A stretch of DNA of 17,367 nt from Pseudomonadota bacterium. GTDB taxonomy: Bacteria; Pseudomonadota; Alphaproteobacteria; Rhizobiales; Beijerinckiaceae. Both the position numbers and the translations under genes were made by a program. Numbering within the stretch: position 1 is the stretch's first letter; each line of letters opens with the position of its first letter. The stretch is from NCBI GenBank assembly GCA_023423995.1, contig JAFAEL010000136.1, positions 1 to 17,367 on the forward strand, written 5' to 3'. The notes beneath the pieces were generated by a model, which searched no databases, was not told the DNA's origin, and saw only the letters and a program-made list of their open reading frames with translations. Positions 6,757-14,735 of this stretch are shown in pieces.

Positions 6757-7060
6757 CTTACCACTCCTTGATGTCGACTTGTCAGGCGATCAACACGGGC
6801 GCGTTTTCTTTAGTTCCAGCCGTCTCCCTACCCACGAGGTATCTTGACAGGGGTGAGGTTCGAGGCCAGATGAGTTCAGGCGTCAGCGCCCGCGCCTAGC
6901 GGGCTGCGTGAGAGAGGCTGCGTGACGGCCCGCAATAAGCGGCCCGGCCTCCCCCTTCATTCGCTTCATCGCCAAGAGAGCCCCGATCACGCGGGTTCTC
7001 CCCGGACCGACCGGCGCAGGATGCGCGCGGCGGCCCTGACTCGCATTCGAGAGACTCTCC
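6757..7060. other. Divergent intergenic region between the KGG gene and the RNA helicase
   Basis: The left part holds the KGG ribosome binding site and its candidate EcfG promoter. The right part must hold the helicase leader. TTGACA at 6844-6849 is a good -35 box for the plus strand, but the sequence 17 bases on (CAGATG) is a poor -10. A 10-base direct repeat, GGCTGCGTGA, occurs at 6902-6911 and 6916-6925. The small open frames here have unlikely protein composition. Confidence 0.5.
6792..6817 (-). promoter_or_regulatory. Candidate EcfG promoter of the KGG stress gene
   Basis: On the minus strand GGAAC (6817-6813), a 17-base spacer and TGTT (6795-6792) match the EcfG consensus except for the first base of the -10 box. 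Transcription would begin near 6785, about 30 bases before the ATG at 6756. Confidence 0.6.
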
Positions 7061-8506
7061 TTGTCGTCATTTTCCGGATTCGGCCTCCAGGCGCCGATCC
7101 TCAAGGCCCTCACCGAAGAGGGCTATACGTCCCCCACCCCCATCCAGGCTCAATCGATCCCCGACGTGGTCGCCGGGCGCGATCTCCTGGGCATCGCCCA
7201 AACCGGCACGGGCAAGACGGCCGCGTTCGCGCTGCCGATCCTCCACAATCTGGCCGGCCGGCAGCAGCCTCCCCAGCGGCGCGGCTGCCGGGCTTTGGTG
7301 CTGAGCCCGACGCGCGAGCTCGCAAGCCAGATCGCCGAGAGCTTCCGCGCCTACGGCCGGCACCTTCGCCTCTCCACCACCGTCGTCTTCGGCGGCGTGC
7401 CGCTCGGACGGCAGGAAAGGGCGCTTGCGCAGGGCGTCGATATCCTCGTGGCAACTCCGGGCCGACTGCTCGATCTGGTCGACCGCAAGTCGCTCTCGCT
7501 CGCCGGCGTCGAGATCTTCGTCCTGGATGAGGCCGATCAGATGCTCGACCTCGGCTTCATCCATGCGCTGCGCCGGATCGTGACCCTGATCCCCAAAAAG
7601 CGGCAGACGCTGTTCTTCTCGGCGACCATGCCGGACACGATCTCGGGGCTTGCCGAGCAGCTTCTCGACAACCCCGTGAAGGTCGCGGTCACGCCGGTGG
7701 CAACGACGGCCGAACGGGTCGAGCAGAGCGTGATCTTCGCCTCGACGGCGGACAAGCAGGGCCTCCTGCGGGCGGTGCTTCAGGCTGAGCCGGTCGATCG
7801 CGCGCTGGTTTTCACCCGGACGAAGCATGGGGCGGACCGGGTCGTTCGCAATCTCGAGCGGGACGGCATCCAGGCGGCGGCCATCCACGGCAACAAGAGC
7901 CAGGGGCAGCGCGAGCGGGCGCTCGCCGAGTTCAAGTCCGGGCGCTCGCGCGTGCTCGTCGCGACCGACATCGCGGCGCGCGGCATCGATATCGATGGCG
8001 TGAGCCACGTGATCAACTTCGACCTGCCCAACGTCCCGGAATCCTATGTCCACCGCATCGGCCGCACGGCGCGGGCGGGAGCCACGGGCGTCGCCATCTC
8101 GTTCTGCAACGGCGAGGAGCGGGCCTATCTCCGAGACATCGAGAAGCTGACGCGCCTCGCGGTCCCGGTGGCGACCCCGCCGGCCGGGTTCCAGGTGACG
8201 GCGCCGGTCGCGACCGATGCCGCGCCGGCTCAGCCGCACCGCCAGCCGAAGCGCCGCCCGGAGGGCGGCCGTCCTGGTGCCGGACGCGGCGAGGGCAATG
8301 GGGCTCGCCAGAGCCAGGGCCGCGGGCGCGATGGCGGCCAGAACCGGCCGGGGCAGAAGACCGGGCAGGGCCGCCCGGCGCAAGGCGGCCAGGGCCGTCC
8401 GAACAAGCCCGTGCGGTCGGATGCCGCCCGCTCCGAGCGGAGCGGCGATCAGGGCGGCATGCAACTCGCCTGGCTGGAGCGGGCCCGCTCGGCCCCGCGC
8501 AGCTGA
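7061..8506 (+). CDS. rhlE: DEAD-box ATP-dependent RNA helicase, RhlE-like
   Basis: This enzyme unwinds RNA duplexes using ATP; RhlE proteins act in ribosome assembly, RNA turnover and growth in the cold. All core motifs are present in the 481 residues: Q motif ([11 protein letters not shown], about 21-31), Walker A AQTGTGKT with Lys52, PTRELA, TPGR, DEAD at 156-159, [14 protein letters not shown] and [10 protein letters not shown]. The core ends near residue 375. A tail of about 100 residues then follows, basic and rich in Gly, Arg, Gln and Pro (for example [17 protein letters not shown]), probably disordered and RNA-binding. The start is a TTG at 7061 giving [10 protein letters not shown], which matches how RhlE proteins begin; the upstream GAGAGA is only a weak ribosome site and there is no in-frame ATG nearby. 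The symbol is by family resemblance. Confidence 0.94.
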   Translation: MSSFSGFGLQAPILKALTEEGYTSPTPIQAQSIPDVVAGRDLLGIAQTGTGKTAAFALPILHNLAGRQQPPQRRGCRALVLSPTRELASQIAESFRAYGRHLRLSTTVVFGGVPLGRQERALAQGVDILVATPGRLLDLVDRKSLSLAGVEIFVLDEADQMLDLGFIHALRRIVTLIPKKRQTLFFSATMPDTISGLAEQLLDNPVKVAVTPVATTAERVEQSVIFASTADKQGLLRAVLQAEPVDRALVFTRTKHGADRVVRNLERDGIQAAAIHGNKSQGQRERALAEFKSGRSRVLVATDIAARGIDIDGVSHVINFDLPNVPESYVHRIGRTARAGATGVAISFCNGEERAYLRDIEKLTRLAVPVATPPAGFQVTAPVATDAAPAQPHRQPKRRPEGGRPGAGRGEGNGARQSQGRGRDGGQNRPGQKTGQGRPAQGGQGRPNKPVRSDAARSERSGDQGGMQLAWLERARSAPRS

Positions 8507-8522
8507 CCACGCGCATCTGCTG

Positions 8523-8544
8523 ACCCCGGCGCAAGCCGGGGTTT
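8523..8544 (+). terminator. Rho-independent terminator of the helicase gene
   Basis: ACCCCGGC (8523-8530), a GCAA tetraloop and GCCGGGGT (8535-8542) form an 8-base-pair stem followed by TTT, 16 bases after the helicase stop codon. It lies between convergent genes, but on the minus strand no T tract follows it, so it mainly suits the helicase. Confidence 0.7.
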
Positions 8545-8593
8545 CGCGTCCGGCTTGGCTTGGATCCCGGTTTTCGCCGAGACGAGCGGCGGC

Positions 8594-9814
8594 TCAGTGA
8601 TAGGGATCGGCCGCGTCCCGCAGCCCATCCCCCATGAAGCTGAAGGCGAGGACGACGAGGACCACCGGGACGATCGGGAAGAGCAGCCAGGGGTGAAGCT
8701 GCACGGCGGCGAGGTTCTGCGCCTCGTTCAGCAGCACGCCCCAGCTCGTCACAGGTGGCCGGAGCCCGAGGCCGAGGAACGAAAGCGCCGTCTCGCCGAG
8801 GATCATCGACGGGATCGACAGCGTCGCCGACGCGATCAGGTGGCTCATGAAGTTCGGGATGAGGTGACGCGCGATGATGCGCGTCCGTGAGGCTCCCATC
8901 AGTTCGGCCGCCCGGACGAAATCCTCCTCGCGGAGCGCGAGGAGCTTGGACCGTACCGCCCTCGCAAGGCCCGGCCAGTCGAGCAGGCCGAGGATGATGG
9001 TGATCCCGAAGAAGACGAGGATCGGGCTCCAGTTCGGCGGCAGCGCCGCCGAGAGAGCGAGCCAGAGCGGCAGCTCGGGCAGCGAGCGCAGGATCTCGAT
9101 CATCCGCTGGACCACGTGGTCCACCCAGCCGCCGAGATAGCCGGCGATCCCGCCGAAGAAGAGTCCGAGCGTGAAGGAGACCGCGATGCCGACGAGGCCG
9201 ATCGTGAGCGAGATCCGCGCGCCGTAGATGATCCGCGAGAAGAGGTCGCGGCCGAGCCGGTCGGTGCCGAGCAGGAACATCGTGCCGCCCTCGGGCGGGC
9301 AGACGATGTGGCCGCTCATCTCCTTCATGCCCCAGAATTCGTAGGTATCGCCGCGGCAGAAGAAGCGGATCGGCTGCGGGGTGCTCGTGTCGACGACGTA
9401 GTCGCGCTTGAAGGTGTCCAGGTTGAACGTGAACCGGTAGGGGTACACGAACGGACCGACGAACTCGCCCTCATGGAAGAGGTGGATCGCCTGGGGCGGC
9501 GCGTACAGGAAGTCCCCGTGCCGCTTCGCCTGATTGTAGGGCGCGATCACCTCGACGAATGGCACCATCATGTAGAAGGCCAGGAGCACGAAGGCGGCCG
9601 CGACGGCCACCTTGTGCCGCCGGAACTTCCACCAGGTGAGCCGCCAGGACGATGCGCGGTAGAACTCCTCGTTCTCCGCCCCTCCGGGCTCGCTCGCGCC
9701 GGGATCGAACGGACGCGTATCGACGAAGTGCCGGGGCCGCGGCATCGCGTCGGCGTTCACCCGTTCAGGCATGCTGTCTGACTCGGAGGCAGGCCGGGCA
9801 GAGACGGGCGTCAT
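8594..9814 (-). CDS. ABC transporter permease, DppC/OppC type
   Basis: This is the second inner-membrane permease of the importer, last gene of the operon. The 406-residue product has a hydrophilic cytoplasmic N-terminus of about 65 residues, then a first membrane helix (VAVAAAFVLLAFYMMVPFVEV). Next comes an unusually long predicted periplasmic stretch of about 100 residues with two cysteines (FFCRGD and HIVCPPE). The C-terminal permease core starts at LGTDRLGRDLFSR, a DppC-family hallmark. Several helices follow, with a cytoplasmic EAA-type loop (AAELMGASRTRIIARHLIPN) that contacts the ATPase. The family is usually about 300 residues, so this member is enlarged by its N-terminus and insert. 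The ATG at 9814 shares one base with the stop codon of the upstream permease gene (TGATG), which indicates translational coupling. An in-frame start at 9850 would overlap that gene by more and is not preferred. Confidence 0.93.
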   Translation of the reverse strand: MTPVSARPASESDSMPERVNADAMPRPRHFVDTRPFDPGASEPGGAENEEFYRASSWRLTWWKFRRHKVAVAAAFVLLAFYMMVPFVEVIAPYNQAKRHGDFLYAPPQAIHLFHEGEFVGPFVYPYRFTFNLDTFKRDYVVDTSTPQPIRFFCRGDTYEFWGMKEMSGHIVCPPEGGTMFLLGTDRLGRDLFSRIIYGARISLTIGLVGIAVSFTLGLFFGGIAGYLGGWVDHVVQRMIEILRSLPELPLWLALSAALPPNWSPILVFFGITIILGLLDWPGLARAVRSKLLALREEDFVRAAELMGASRTRIIARHLIPNFMSHLIASATLSIPSMILGETALSFLGLGLRPPVTSWGVLLNEAQNLAAVQLHPWLLFPIVPVVLVVLAFSFMGDGLRDAADPYH

Positions 9815-10830
9815 CAACGCCCGCCGAGGCGGATGCGCGGATCGAGCCACGCCAGGAGAAGGTCGGAGACCAGCATCCCGACCACGGTCAGGGCCGCCAC
9901 GAACATCAGGATGAACCCTGCCAGGAACTGGTCCTGGCTCTTGAGGGCGGCGAGCAGGATCGGTCCGACCGTCGGGAGGCTCAGCACCAGCGAGACGAGG
10001 ACCGAACCCGACACGAGATGCGGCAGGAGGTTGCCGATATCCGCGATGAAGGGGTTCAGCGACATGCGGAAGGGATACTTCAGCAGCGCCCGGGTGGGCG
10101 GCAGCCCCTTCGCCTTCGCGGTCACGTAGTACTGCTTGCCGAGCTCATCGAGCAGGTTGGCCCGCATGCGCCGGATCATGGCGGCCGTCCCGCCGAGGCC
10201 GATGACGATCGTCGGCACCACGAGGTGGGAGAGGAGGGAAGTGAACTTGTCCCAGCTCCAGGGCTGCCCAGCATATTTCGCGTCGTAGAGGCCGCCGATC
10301 GAGATCCCGAACCAACGGTTGGTGTAGTAGAGCAGGATCAGGGCGAGCAGGAAGCTCGGGGTCGCGAGCCCGATATAGCCGATGAAGGTCGCGATGTAGT
10401 CGCCGACCGAATACTGCCGCGTGGCGGAGTAGATCGCGATCGGGATCGAGACCACGTGGACGAAGACCACGACCACGAGGTTGATGAGGAGCGTCAGCCA
10501 GAGCGCGTCGCCCACCACGTCCGTGACCGGCTTGTCGAACTCGAAGGACCAGCCCCAGTCGCCCTGAAGCAGGCCCGAGAAGCCGTTCGGCCCGGGCCAG
10601 AGCCCGATCCAGATCAGGTACTGCTTCCAGACGGGCAGATCGAGCCCGTATTGCTTGATCAGGAACTCGGCCTTTGCGGCCGAGGCGGCCTCGCCCTGGG
10701 CGCGCAGCTCGGCGATCTGGTTCGTCAGGAAGTCGCCCGGCGGCAGCTTGATGATGAAGAACACAAGCGCCGAGATGATGGCGAGCGTGACCGCCATGGT
10801 GCCGATCCGGCGGACGAGGAAGGCGATCAT
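9814..10830 (-). CDS. ABC transporter permease, DppB/OppB type
   Basis: This is the first permease of the peptide/nickel-class importer, 338 residues. The N-terminal helix with the family pattern RRIGTMAVTLAIISALVFFI is followed by a periplasmic segment of about 90 residues. Five further hydrophobic segments come next, starting with LWLTLLINLVVVVFVHVVSI. The EAA-type loop TAKAKGLPPTRALLKYPFR lies near residue 230, and the C-terminal sequence DLLLAWLDPRIRLG is typical of DppB/OppB proteins. The ATG at 10830 overlaps the stop of the solute-binding protein gene as ATGA. A much longer in-frame extension upstream lies entirely inside that gene and is a shadow. The order of binding protein, permease B and permease C matches standard importers of this class. 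Confidence 0.94.
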   Translation of the reverse strand: MIAFLVRRIGTMAVTLAIISALVFFIIKLPPGDFLTNQIAELRAQGEAASAAKAEFLIKQYGLDLPVWKQYLIWIGLWPGPNGFSGLLQGDWGWSFEFDKPVTDVVGDALWLTLLINLVVVVFVHVVSIPIAIYSATRQYSVGDYIATFIGYIGLATPSFLLALILLYYTNRWFGISIGGLYDAKYAGQPWSWDKFTSLLSHLVVPTIVIGLGGTAAMIRRMRANLLDELGKQYYVTAKAKGLPPTRALLKYPFRMSLNPFIADIGNLLPHLVSGSVLVSLVLSLPTVGPILLAALKSQDQFLAGFILMFVAALTVVGMLVSDLLLAWLDPRIRLGGR

Positions 10831-12806
10831 CGACGGTTCGCGTCCCGCGCTGCCGCGCGCGCCGAGGCCGTGGCGAATGGCAGCGCTCGGCGGGCCTCGC
10901 GGCCGGCTGGCCGCTCCCAGAAGAATTCGTCGATGCGATAGACCCCGAGCATGGAGGTCGGCTCCCAGGAATAGACCGCCTTGCGGGGCACGTTCTTGAG
11001 CCCATTGCGGGTCACGATCGGCTGGAGCGCGCCACCCACCGTGCCGATCGACCACAGGTTCTCGGCATGGTTGGCGAGCATCTCGCGCCAGACGCGGTCC
11101 TGGGTCCCCGGATCTGTCGCGGAGAGCCACTCGCGGTAGAGCTCGATCAGGCGCCGGGCCTCCGGGATGTCGCACGGCTCGCCCGACGCCCCCTTGGTCT
11201 CCTGGTACTGGCCCCATTTCGCCCAGGAATAATAGTCCTGCCGCAGGGGGGCGAGCTCCGATGGCGGCATGGCGGCGGTCGCGAGGGCGAGATCGAGCCC
11301 CTGCGACGCCACCATCACGGTGAGCCCCGCATAGGTCCGGTTGCGGAGCACGCCCCGGTCCTGCGGCTTGACGAACAGCCGTACCCCGATCTCGCGCCAG
11401 AACTCTGCGATCAGCGTGAGCCCGTCGACGACGAGTCCGCTCTCGCCATCGGTCTCCACGATGATCTCGAGCTCCCGGCCGTCCGGAAGCAGGCGGATGC
11501 CGGCCGAGTTGCGCTTGGTCAGGCCGATTTCGTCCAGCAGCCGGGATGCCTCGCCGGGATCATAGGAGGCCCAGGTCGTCCGGAAGCGATCCTCGAACAG
11601 CGGCGATTCCCGCACGACGGTGTTGTTGCCCTCGGTGCCGAGCCCGAACAGGAGGGAGTTGTTGAGCGTGTGCCGGTCGATCCCCAGCGACAGCGCGCGC
11701 CTGAACCGGACATCGCGGTTCAGCTTCCGCCAGACCGGGTCGGTGACGGTGAGGTTCGGGTAGAGGGCGATCTCGCTGCCGCGGGCATAAGGCCACATCA
11801 GGGTCTTGAAGCCCTTGGCCTTCTCGCCCTCCTTCAGGATCGGGATATCCGCCATGGTGAGGCCGCGGAAGAGCAGGTCCGCATCGCCGGAATTCGCCTT
11901 CGCGGCCATGAGCCCGCCCGCCGCGACGTCGAGCAGGACGCGATCGACATAGGGAAGCTGCTGCCCGGCCGGATCGATCCGGTGGTAGAAAGGGTTGCGC
12001 TCGAAGACGAAGCGGTTCGCGGGCGCCGTCGTCATCACCCTCCAGGGCTGCAGGGTCGGGAGCTCGGGGTTCGAGTTCTCGAACATGTCGTCGAGGCGGT
12101 TGAACAGGCCCGCCCAGGATTTCAACTTCTGCTTCTTCGCCTGTTCCTCGAGCTTTGCCTGGTCCGCGTAGGCCGCGTGGAAGCGCTTCAGGTAGTGAGC
12201 CGGCCGATACACGAACGGGTCTCGCGGCTGCGCGAGCGTCGGCAGGAAGCGAGGATTGGGCGCCTCCCAGGTATAGCGGACGGTCTGCTGGTCGATCACC
12301 TCGAAGCGGGGCGGCTTGCCGTCGACCATGAGGAAGTCCGGCAGCCCGGCCGGGCTCAGCTCCTTGTTGGTCGCGATGTCCTCCCAGTAGAACCGGAAAT
12401 CCTCGGCCGTGAAGGGGTGTCCGTCGGACCAGCGGTGGCCCGGCCGCAGCTTGAAGGTGAAGACGCGGTTGTCCTCGGCCTCGACGCTCTCCAGCAGGTC
12501 CGGCTTCAGCTTCAGGTCGGCCGTGTAGCCGACGAGGCGGGCGTAGGAGCTCGCCGACAGATAGCGGATGTCCCGGGCGCGCGAGACGAGCGAGACGACC
12601 TCACCTCCGGAGCGGCCGATTTCCCGGCCCTGCCCGGCCAGGTCGGCGACGAGAGGCGACTTCGGCACGCGCTCGCCGATCGGCGGCAATTCCCCCTTGG
12701 CGACCCGCTCCTGGAAGAACGGCGTCTCCACGAGTTCGAGCGCGGCTGCGCTTCCGGGCAGAAGAACGAGCGCAAGCAGCGCCGCGACAGCACCTCTCCA
12801 GGTCAT
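10827..12806 (-). CDS. ABC transporter substrate-binding protein, family 5 (DppA/OppA/YejA type)
   Basis: This is the periplasmic receptor of the importer, 659 residues. A signal peptide is clear: MTWR, a hydrophobic core, then PGSAAALE with likely cleavage after Ala22. The family 5 signature TFKLRPGHRWSDGHPFTAED lies near residues 115-135. Typical late features are DVRFRRALSLGIDRHTLNNS and a C-terminal region with NLWSIGTVGG. At about 660 residues it is longer than DppA (about 535) and nearer the YejA-like group, which takes up peptides and peptide-like compounds; that comparison is from length and pairing with a fused ATPase only, so the substrate stays open (peptides, opines, nickel chelates, oligosaccharides). 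No lipobox cysteine is seen, so it is probably soluble in the periplasm. The ATG at 12806 overlaps the stop of the ATPase gene as ATGA. Confidence 0.94.
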   Translation of the reverse strand: MTWRGAVAALLALVLLPGSAAALELVETPFFQERVAKGELPPIGERVPKSPLVADLAGQGREIGRSGGEVVSLVSRARDIRYLSASSYARLVGYTADLKLKPDLLESVEAEDNRVFTFKLRPGHRWSDGHPFTAEDFRFYWEDIATNKELSPAGLPDFLMVDGKPPRFEVIDQQTVRYTWEAPNPRFLPTLAQPRDPFVYRPAHYLKRFHAAYADQAKLEEQAKKQKLKSWAGLFNRLDDMFENSNPELPTLQPWRVMTTAPANRFVFERNPFYHRIDPAGQQLPYVDRVLLDVAAGGLMAAKANSGDADLLFRGLTMADIPILKEGEKAKGFKTLMWPYARGSEIALYPNLTVTDPVWRKLNRDVRFRRALSLGIDRHTLNNSLLFGLGTEGNNTVVRESPLFEDRFRTTWASYDPGEASRLLDEIGLTKRNSAGIRLLPDGRELEIIVETDGESGLVVDGLTLIAEFWREIGVRLFVKPQDRGVLRNRTYAGLTVMVASQGLDLALATAAMPPSELAPLRQDYYSWAKWGQYQETKGASGEPCDIPEARRLIELYREWLSATDPGTQDRVWREMLANHAENLWSIGTVGGALQPIVTRNGLKNVPRKAVYSWEPTSMLGVYRIDEFFWERPAGREARRALPFATASARAAARDANRR

Positions 12807-14671
12807 GCTGCCTCCTGAAGCCTGGTCGACATCATTCGCACGTAATGATCTCCGGAGACCGCGATCATCTCGCCCGCGTCCTCGCCGGCCAGGCGGAACG
12901 GTTCGGGCCATGCTGCAGGCTCTGAGAAGCGCCCCGACCGCAACTTGCCGAAGTCGAGGGGTCGGTCGAGGTCCGGGTCCGGCACGGCCGCGAGGAGCGC
13001 CTTCGTGTACGGATGGCGCGGCTCCCGAAATAGATCGGCAGCGGGAGCCTGCTCGACAATGTAGCCGCGGCACATCACCGCGATGGTATCCGCGACGTAA
13101 TCCACCACCGCGAGGTTGTGCGACACGAAGAGATACGAGAGGCCCAGCGCTGCCTGCAGGTCCTTGAGGAGGTTCAGGACCTGGGCCTGAACGGACACGT
13201 CGAGCGCCGAGACCGGCTCGTCGCAGAGAAGGACCTTCGGCTCGAGCGCGAGCGCGCGTGCGATCCCGAGCCGCTGGCGCTGCCCGCCCGAGAACGAGTG
13301 CGGGTAGCGGCGCAGGCTCCGGCGATCCAGCCCGACCATGTCCAGCAGCGCCTTCGCCTTTTCGAAGCGGTCGTCCGGGGTGCCGATGTCGTGGATGCGA
13401 AGGGGCTCCGTTAGCAACTCGTAGACGGTCATGCGGGGGTTCAGGGACGAGAACGGGTCCTGGAACACGAACTGGACAGAGCGGCGGTAGGCGGTGAGCG
13501 CATCCCCTGTGAGCGAGTGGACGTCCCGCGGCCCAGAGCCGTCGTCGAACATGACCGCGCCGGCATCCGCCGGCATCGCCCGGGAGATGATCTTGGAGAG
13601 AGTCGTCTTGCCGCAGCCGGATTCGCCAACCAGCCCCAGCGTCTTGCCGGCGGGCACGAGGAGCGAGACGTCGTTGACAGCCCGCAGGGTCCGCGTGTTC
13701 CCGCTGAACCAGCCGGAGCGGAGCGTGAACGTCTTGCTGACGTGCTGCACCTTCAGGATGTTTCGGTGTGCCGCGGGCGGGGCCGGCGGGCGTTCCAGGA
13801 GCGCCGGCGCGGCCTTCACCTCGCGCAGGGGCGTGAGCCGCTCGCCCGGCTGCATGTTGAAGCGGGGAACGGCCCGCATGAGGGCCTTAAGGTAGGGATG
13901 CTGCGGGCGGCGGAAGATGTCCTCGCGCTCGCCTGCCTCCATCATCCGTCCGCGGTACATGACGACGACATCGTCGGCCATGTTCGCCACCACGCCGAGG
14001 TCGTGCGTGATCAGCAGGATGGACATCCCCATGTCGCCCTGCAGTTCGCGCATCAGGTCGAGGATCTGGGCCTGGGTGGTGACGTCGAGGGCCGTCGTCG
14101 GCTCGTCCGCGATGAGGAGCGCCGGGCGCGTGATCAGCGCCATGGCGATCATGGCGCGCTGCCGGAGCCCACCCGAGAGCTCGAACGGATAGGTGACGAG
14201 CGCGCGCTTTGGATCGGGAAAGCCAACCCGCTCGAAGACCTCGATCGCTCGCTCCTTCGCCTCCGCGTCGCTCACGCGGGCGTGCATCTTCAGCGCCTCG
14301 GTGACCTGATCGCCCGCCGTATGCAGGGGCGATAGCGAGGTCATCGGCTCCTGAAAGATCATCGCGATGCGGCCGCCCCGCAGCTGCCGCATGCGCTCGC
14401 TCTCGGCAGAGAGGGCGGCGATGTCGAGAGGAGGATGCTTGTCCGCCGGATCGTCGAACAGGATGCTACCGCCGGCGATCGAGGCGACCTTTGGCAGGAT
14501 CCGCATGATGGCCTGGGCCGTGACCGACTTGCCCGAGCCGGACTCGCCCACCACGGCGACCGTCTTTCCGCGGGGAATGTCGAAGGACAGGCCGTCGACG
14601 GCCCGCAACACGCCGAGATCTGACCGGATCTCCACCGCCAGGTCGCGCACAGAAAGAAGCGGCGTCTGCAC
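12803..14671 (-). CDS. Fused double ABC transporter ATPase (DppD-DppF / YejF type)
   Basis: This 622-residue protein carries both nucleotide-binding domains of the importer in one chain. Domain 1 has Walker A GESGSGKS at 42-49, signature LSGGLRQR starting near 165, and Walker B IADEP with Asp189 and Glu190. Domain 2 has Walker A GESGCGKT at 349-356, signature FSGGQRQR starting near 460, and Walker B LCDEP with Asp484 and Glu485. Both are complete, so both should hydrolyse ATP. After each domain sits the oligopeptide-transporter C-terminal extension (HPYLKALMRAVP and HPYTKALLAAVP). The start is a GTG at 14671, with GAGG 9 bases upstream. It is the first gene of the four-gene importer, ahead of the binding protein, a less common order than binding protein first. 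Its stop overlaps the binding protein start as ATGA. Confidence 0.95.
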   Translation of the reverse strand: MQTPLLSVRDLAVEIRSDLGVLRAVDGLSFDIPRGKTVAVVGESGSGKSVTAQAIMRILPKVASIAGGSILFDDPADKHPPLDIAALSAESERMRQLRGGRIAMIFQEPMTSLSPLHTAGDQVTEALKMHARVSDAEAKERAIEVFERVGFPDPKRALVTYPFELSGGLRQRAMIAMALITRPALLIADEPTTALDVTTQAQILDLMRELQGDMGMSILLITHDLGVVANMADDVVVMYRGRMMEAGEREDIFRRPQHPYLKALMRAVPRFNMQPGERLTPLREVKAAPALLERPPAPPAAHRNILKVQHVSKTFTLRSGWFSGNTRTLRAVNDVSLLVPAGKTLGLVGESGCGKTTLSKIISRAMPADAGAVMFDDGSGPRDVHSLTGDALTAYRRSVQFVFQDPFSSLNPRMTVYELLTEPLRIHDIGTPDDRFEKAKALLDMVGLDRRSLRRYPHSFSGGQRQRLGIARALALEPKVLLCDEPVSALDVSVQAQVLNLLKDLQAALGLSYLFVSHNLAVVDYVADTIAVMCRGYIVEQAPAADLFREPRHPYTKALLAAVPDPDLDRPLDFGKLRSGRFSEPAAWPEPFRLAGEDAGEMIAVSGDHYVRMMSTRLQEAA

Positions 14672-14706
14672 CCGTGATCGCCTCGGCTACTGCTTCGGTG
14701 CTTTAG

Positions 14707-14735
14707 GTTAAGTCATTAAACCGGTTGCAATTCAA
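14707..14735 (-). promoter_or_regulatory. Weak candidate promoter before the ABC importer genes
   Basis: The 60-base gap between the deacetylase and ATPase genes is locally AT-rich. On the minus strand TTGAAT (14735-14730), a 17-base spacer and CTTAAC (14712-14707) loosely resemble a housekeeping promoter, with 4 and 3 of 6 consensus bases. The importer may equally be read through from the glycosyltransferase genes. Confidence 0.25.

Noticed and set aside
6513..6764. Alternative minus-strand frame over the KGG gene
   Set aside because: The frame ending at 6568 has two KGG motifs and a start with AAGGAG at ideal spacing; this one has neither.
6844..6872. TTGACA as a housekeeping promoter for the helicase
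   Set aside because: The expected -10 position reads CAGATG, a poor match; kept only as a note in the intergenic entry.
6922..7530. Plus-strand open frame running into the helicase gene in another frame
   Set aside because: Composition is Arg/Pro-rich and it overlaps the helicase N-terminal motifs out of frame.
7067..8464. 465-codon minus-strand frame opposite the RNA helicase
   Set aside because: The helicase motifs are on the plus strand; the antisense frame has no domain.
8543..8593. Possible dispersed repeat (GGATCCCGG-containing) between the helicase and permease genes
   Set aside because: It resembles intergenic repeats of GC-rich genomes in general, but there is no second copy in the window to support it.
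11067..12818. 583-codon open frame opposite the solute-binding protein
   Set aside because: It overlaps a gene with a signal peptide and family 5 motifs; composition is that of an antisense shadow.
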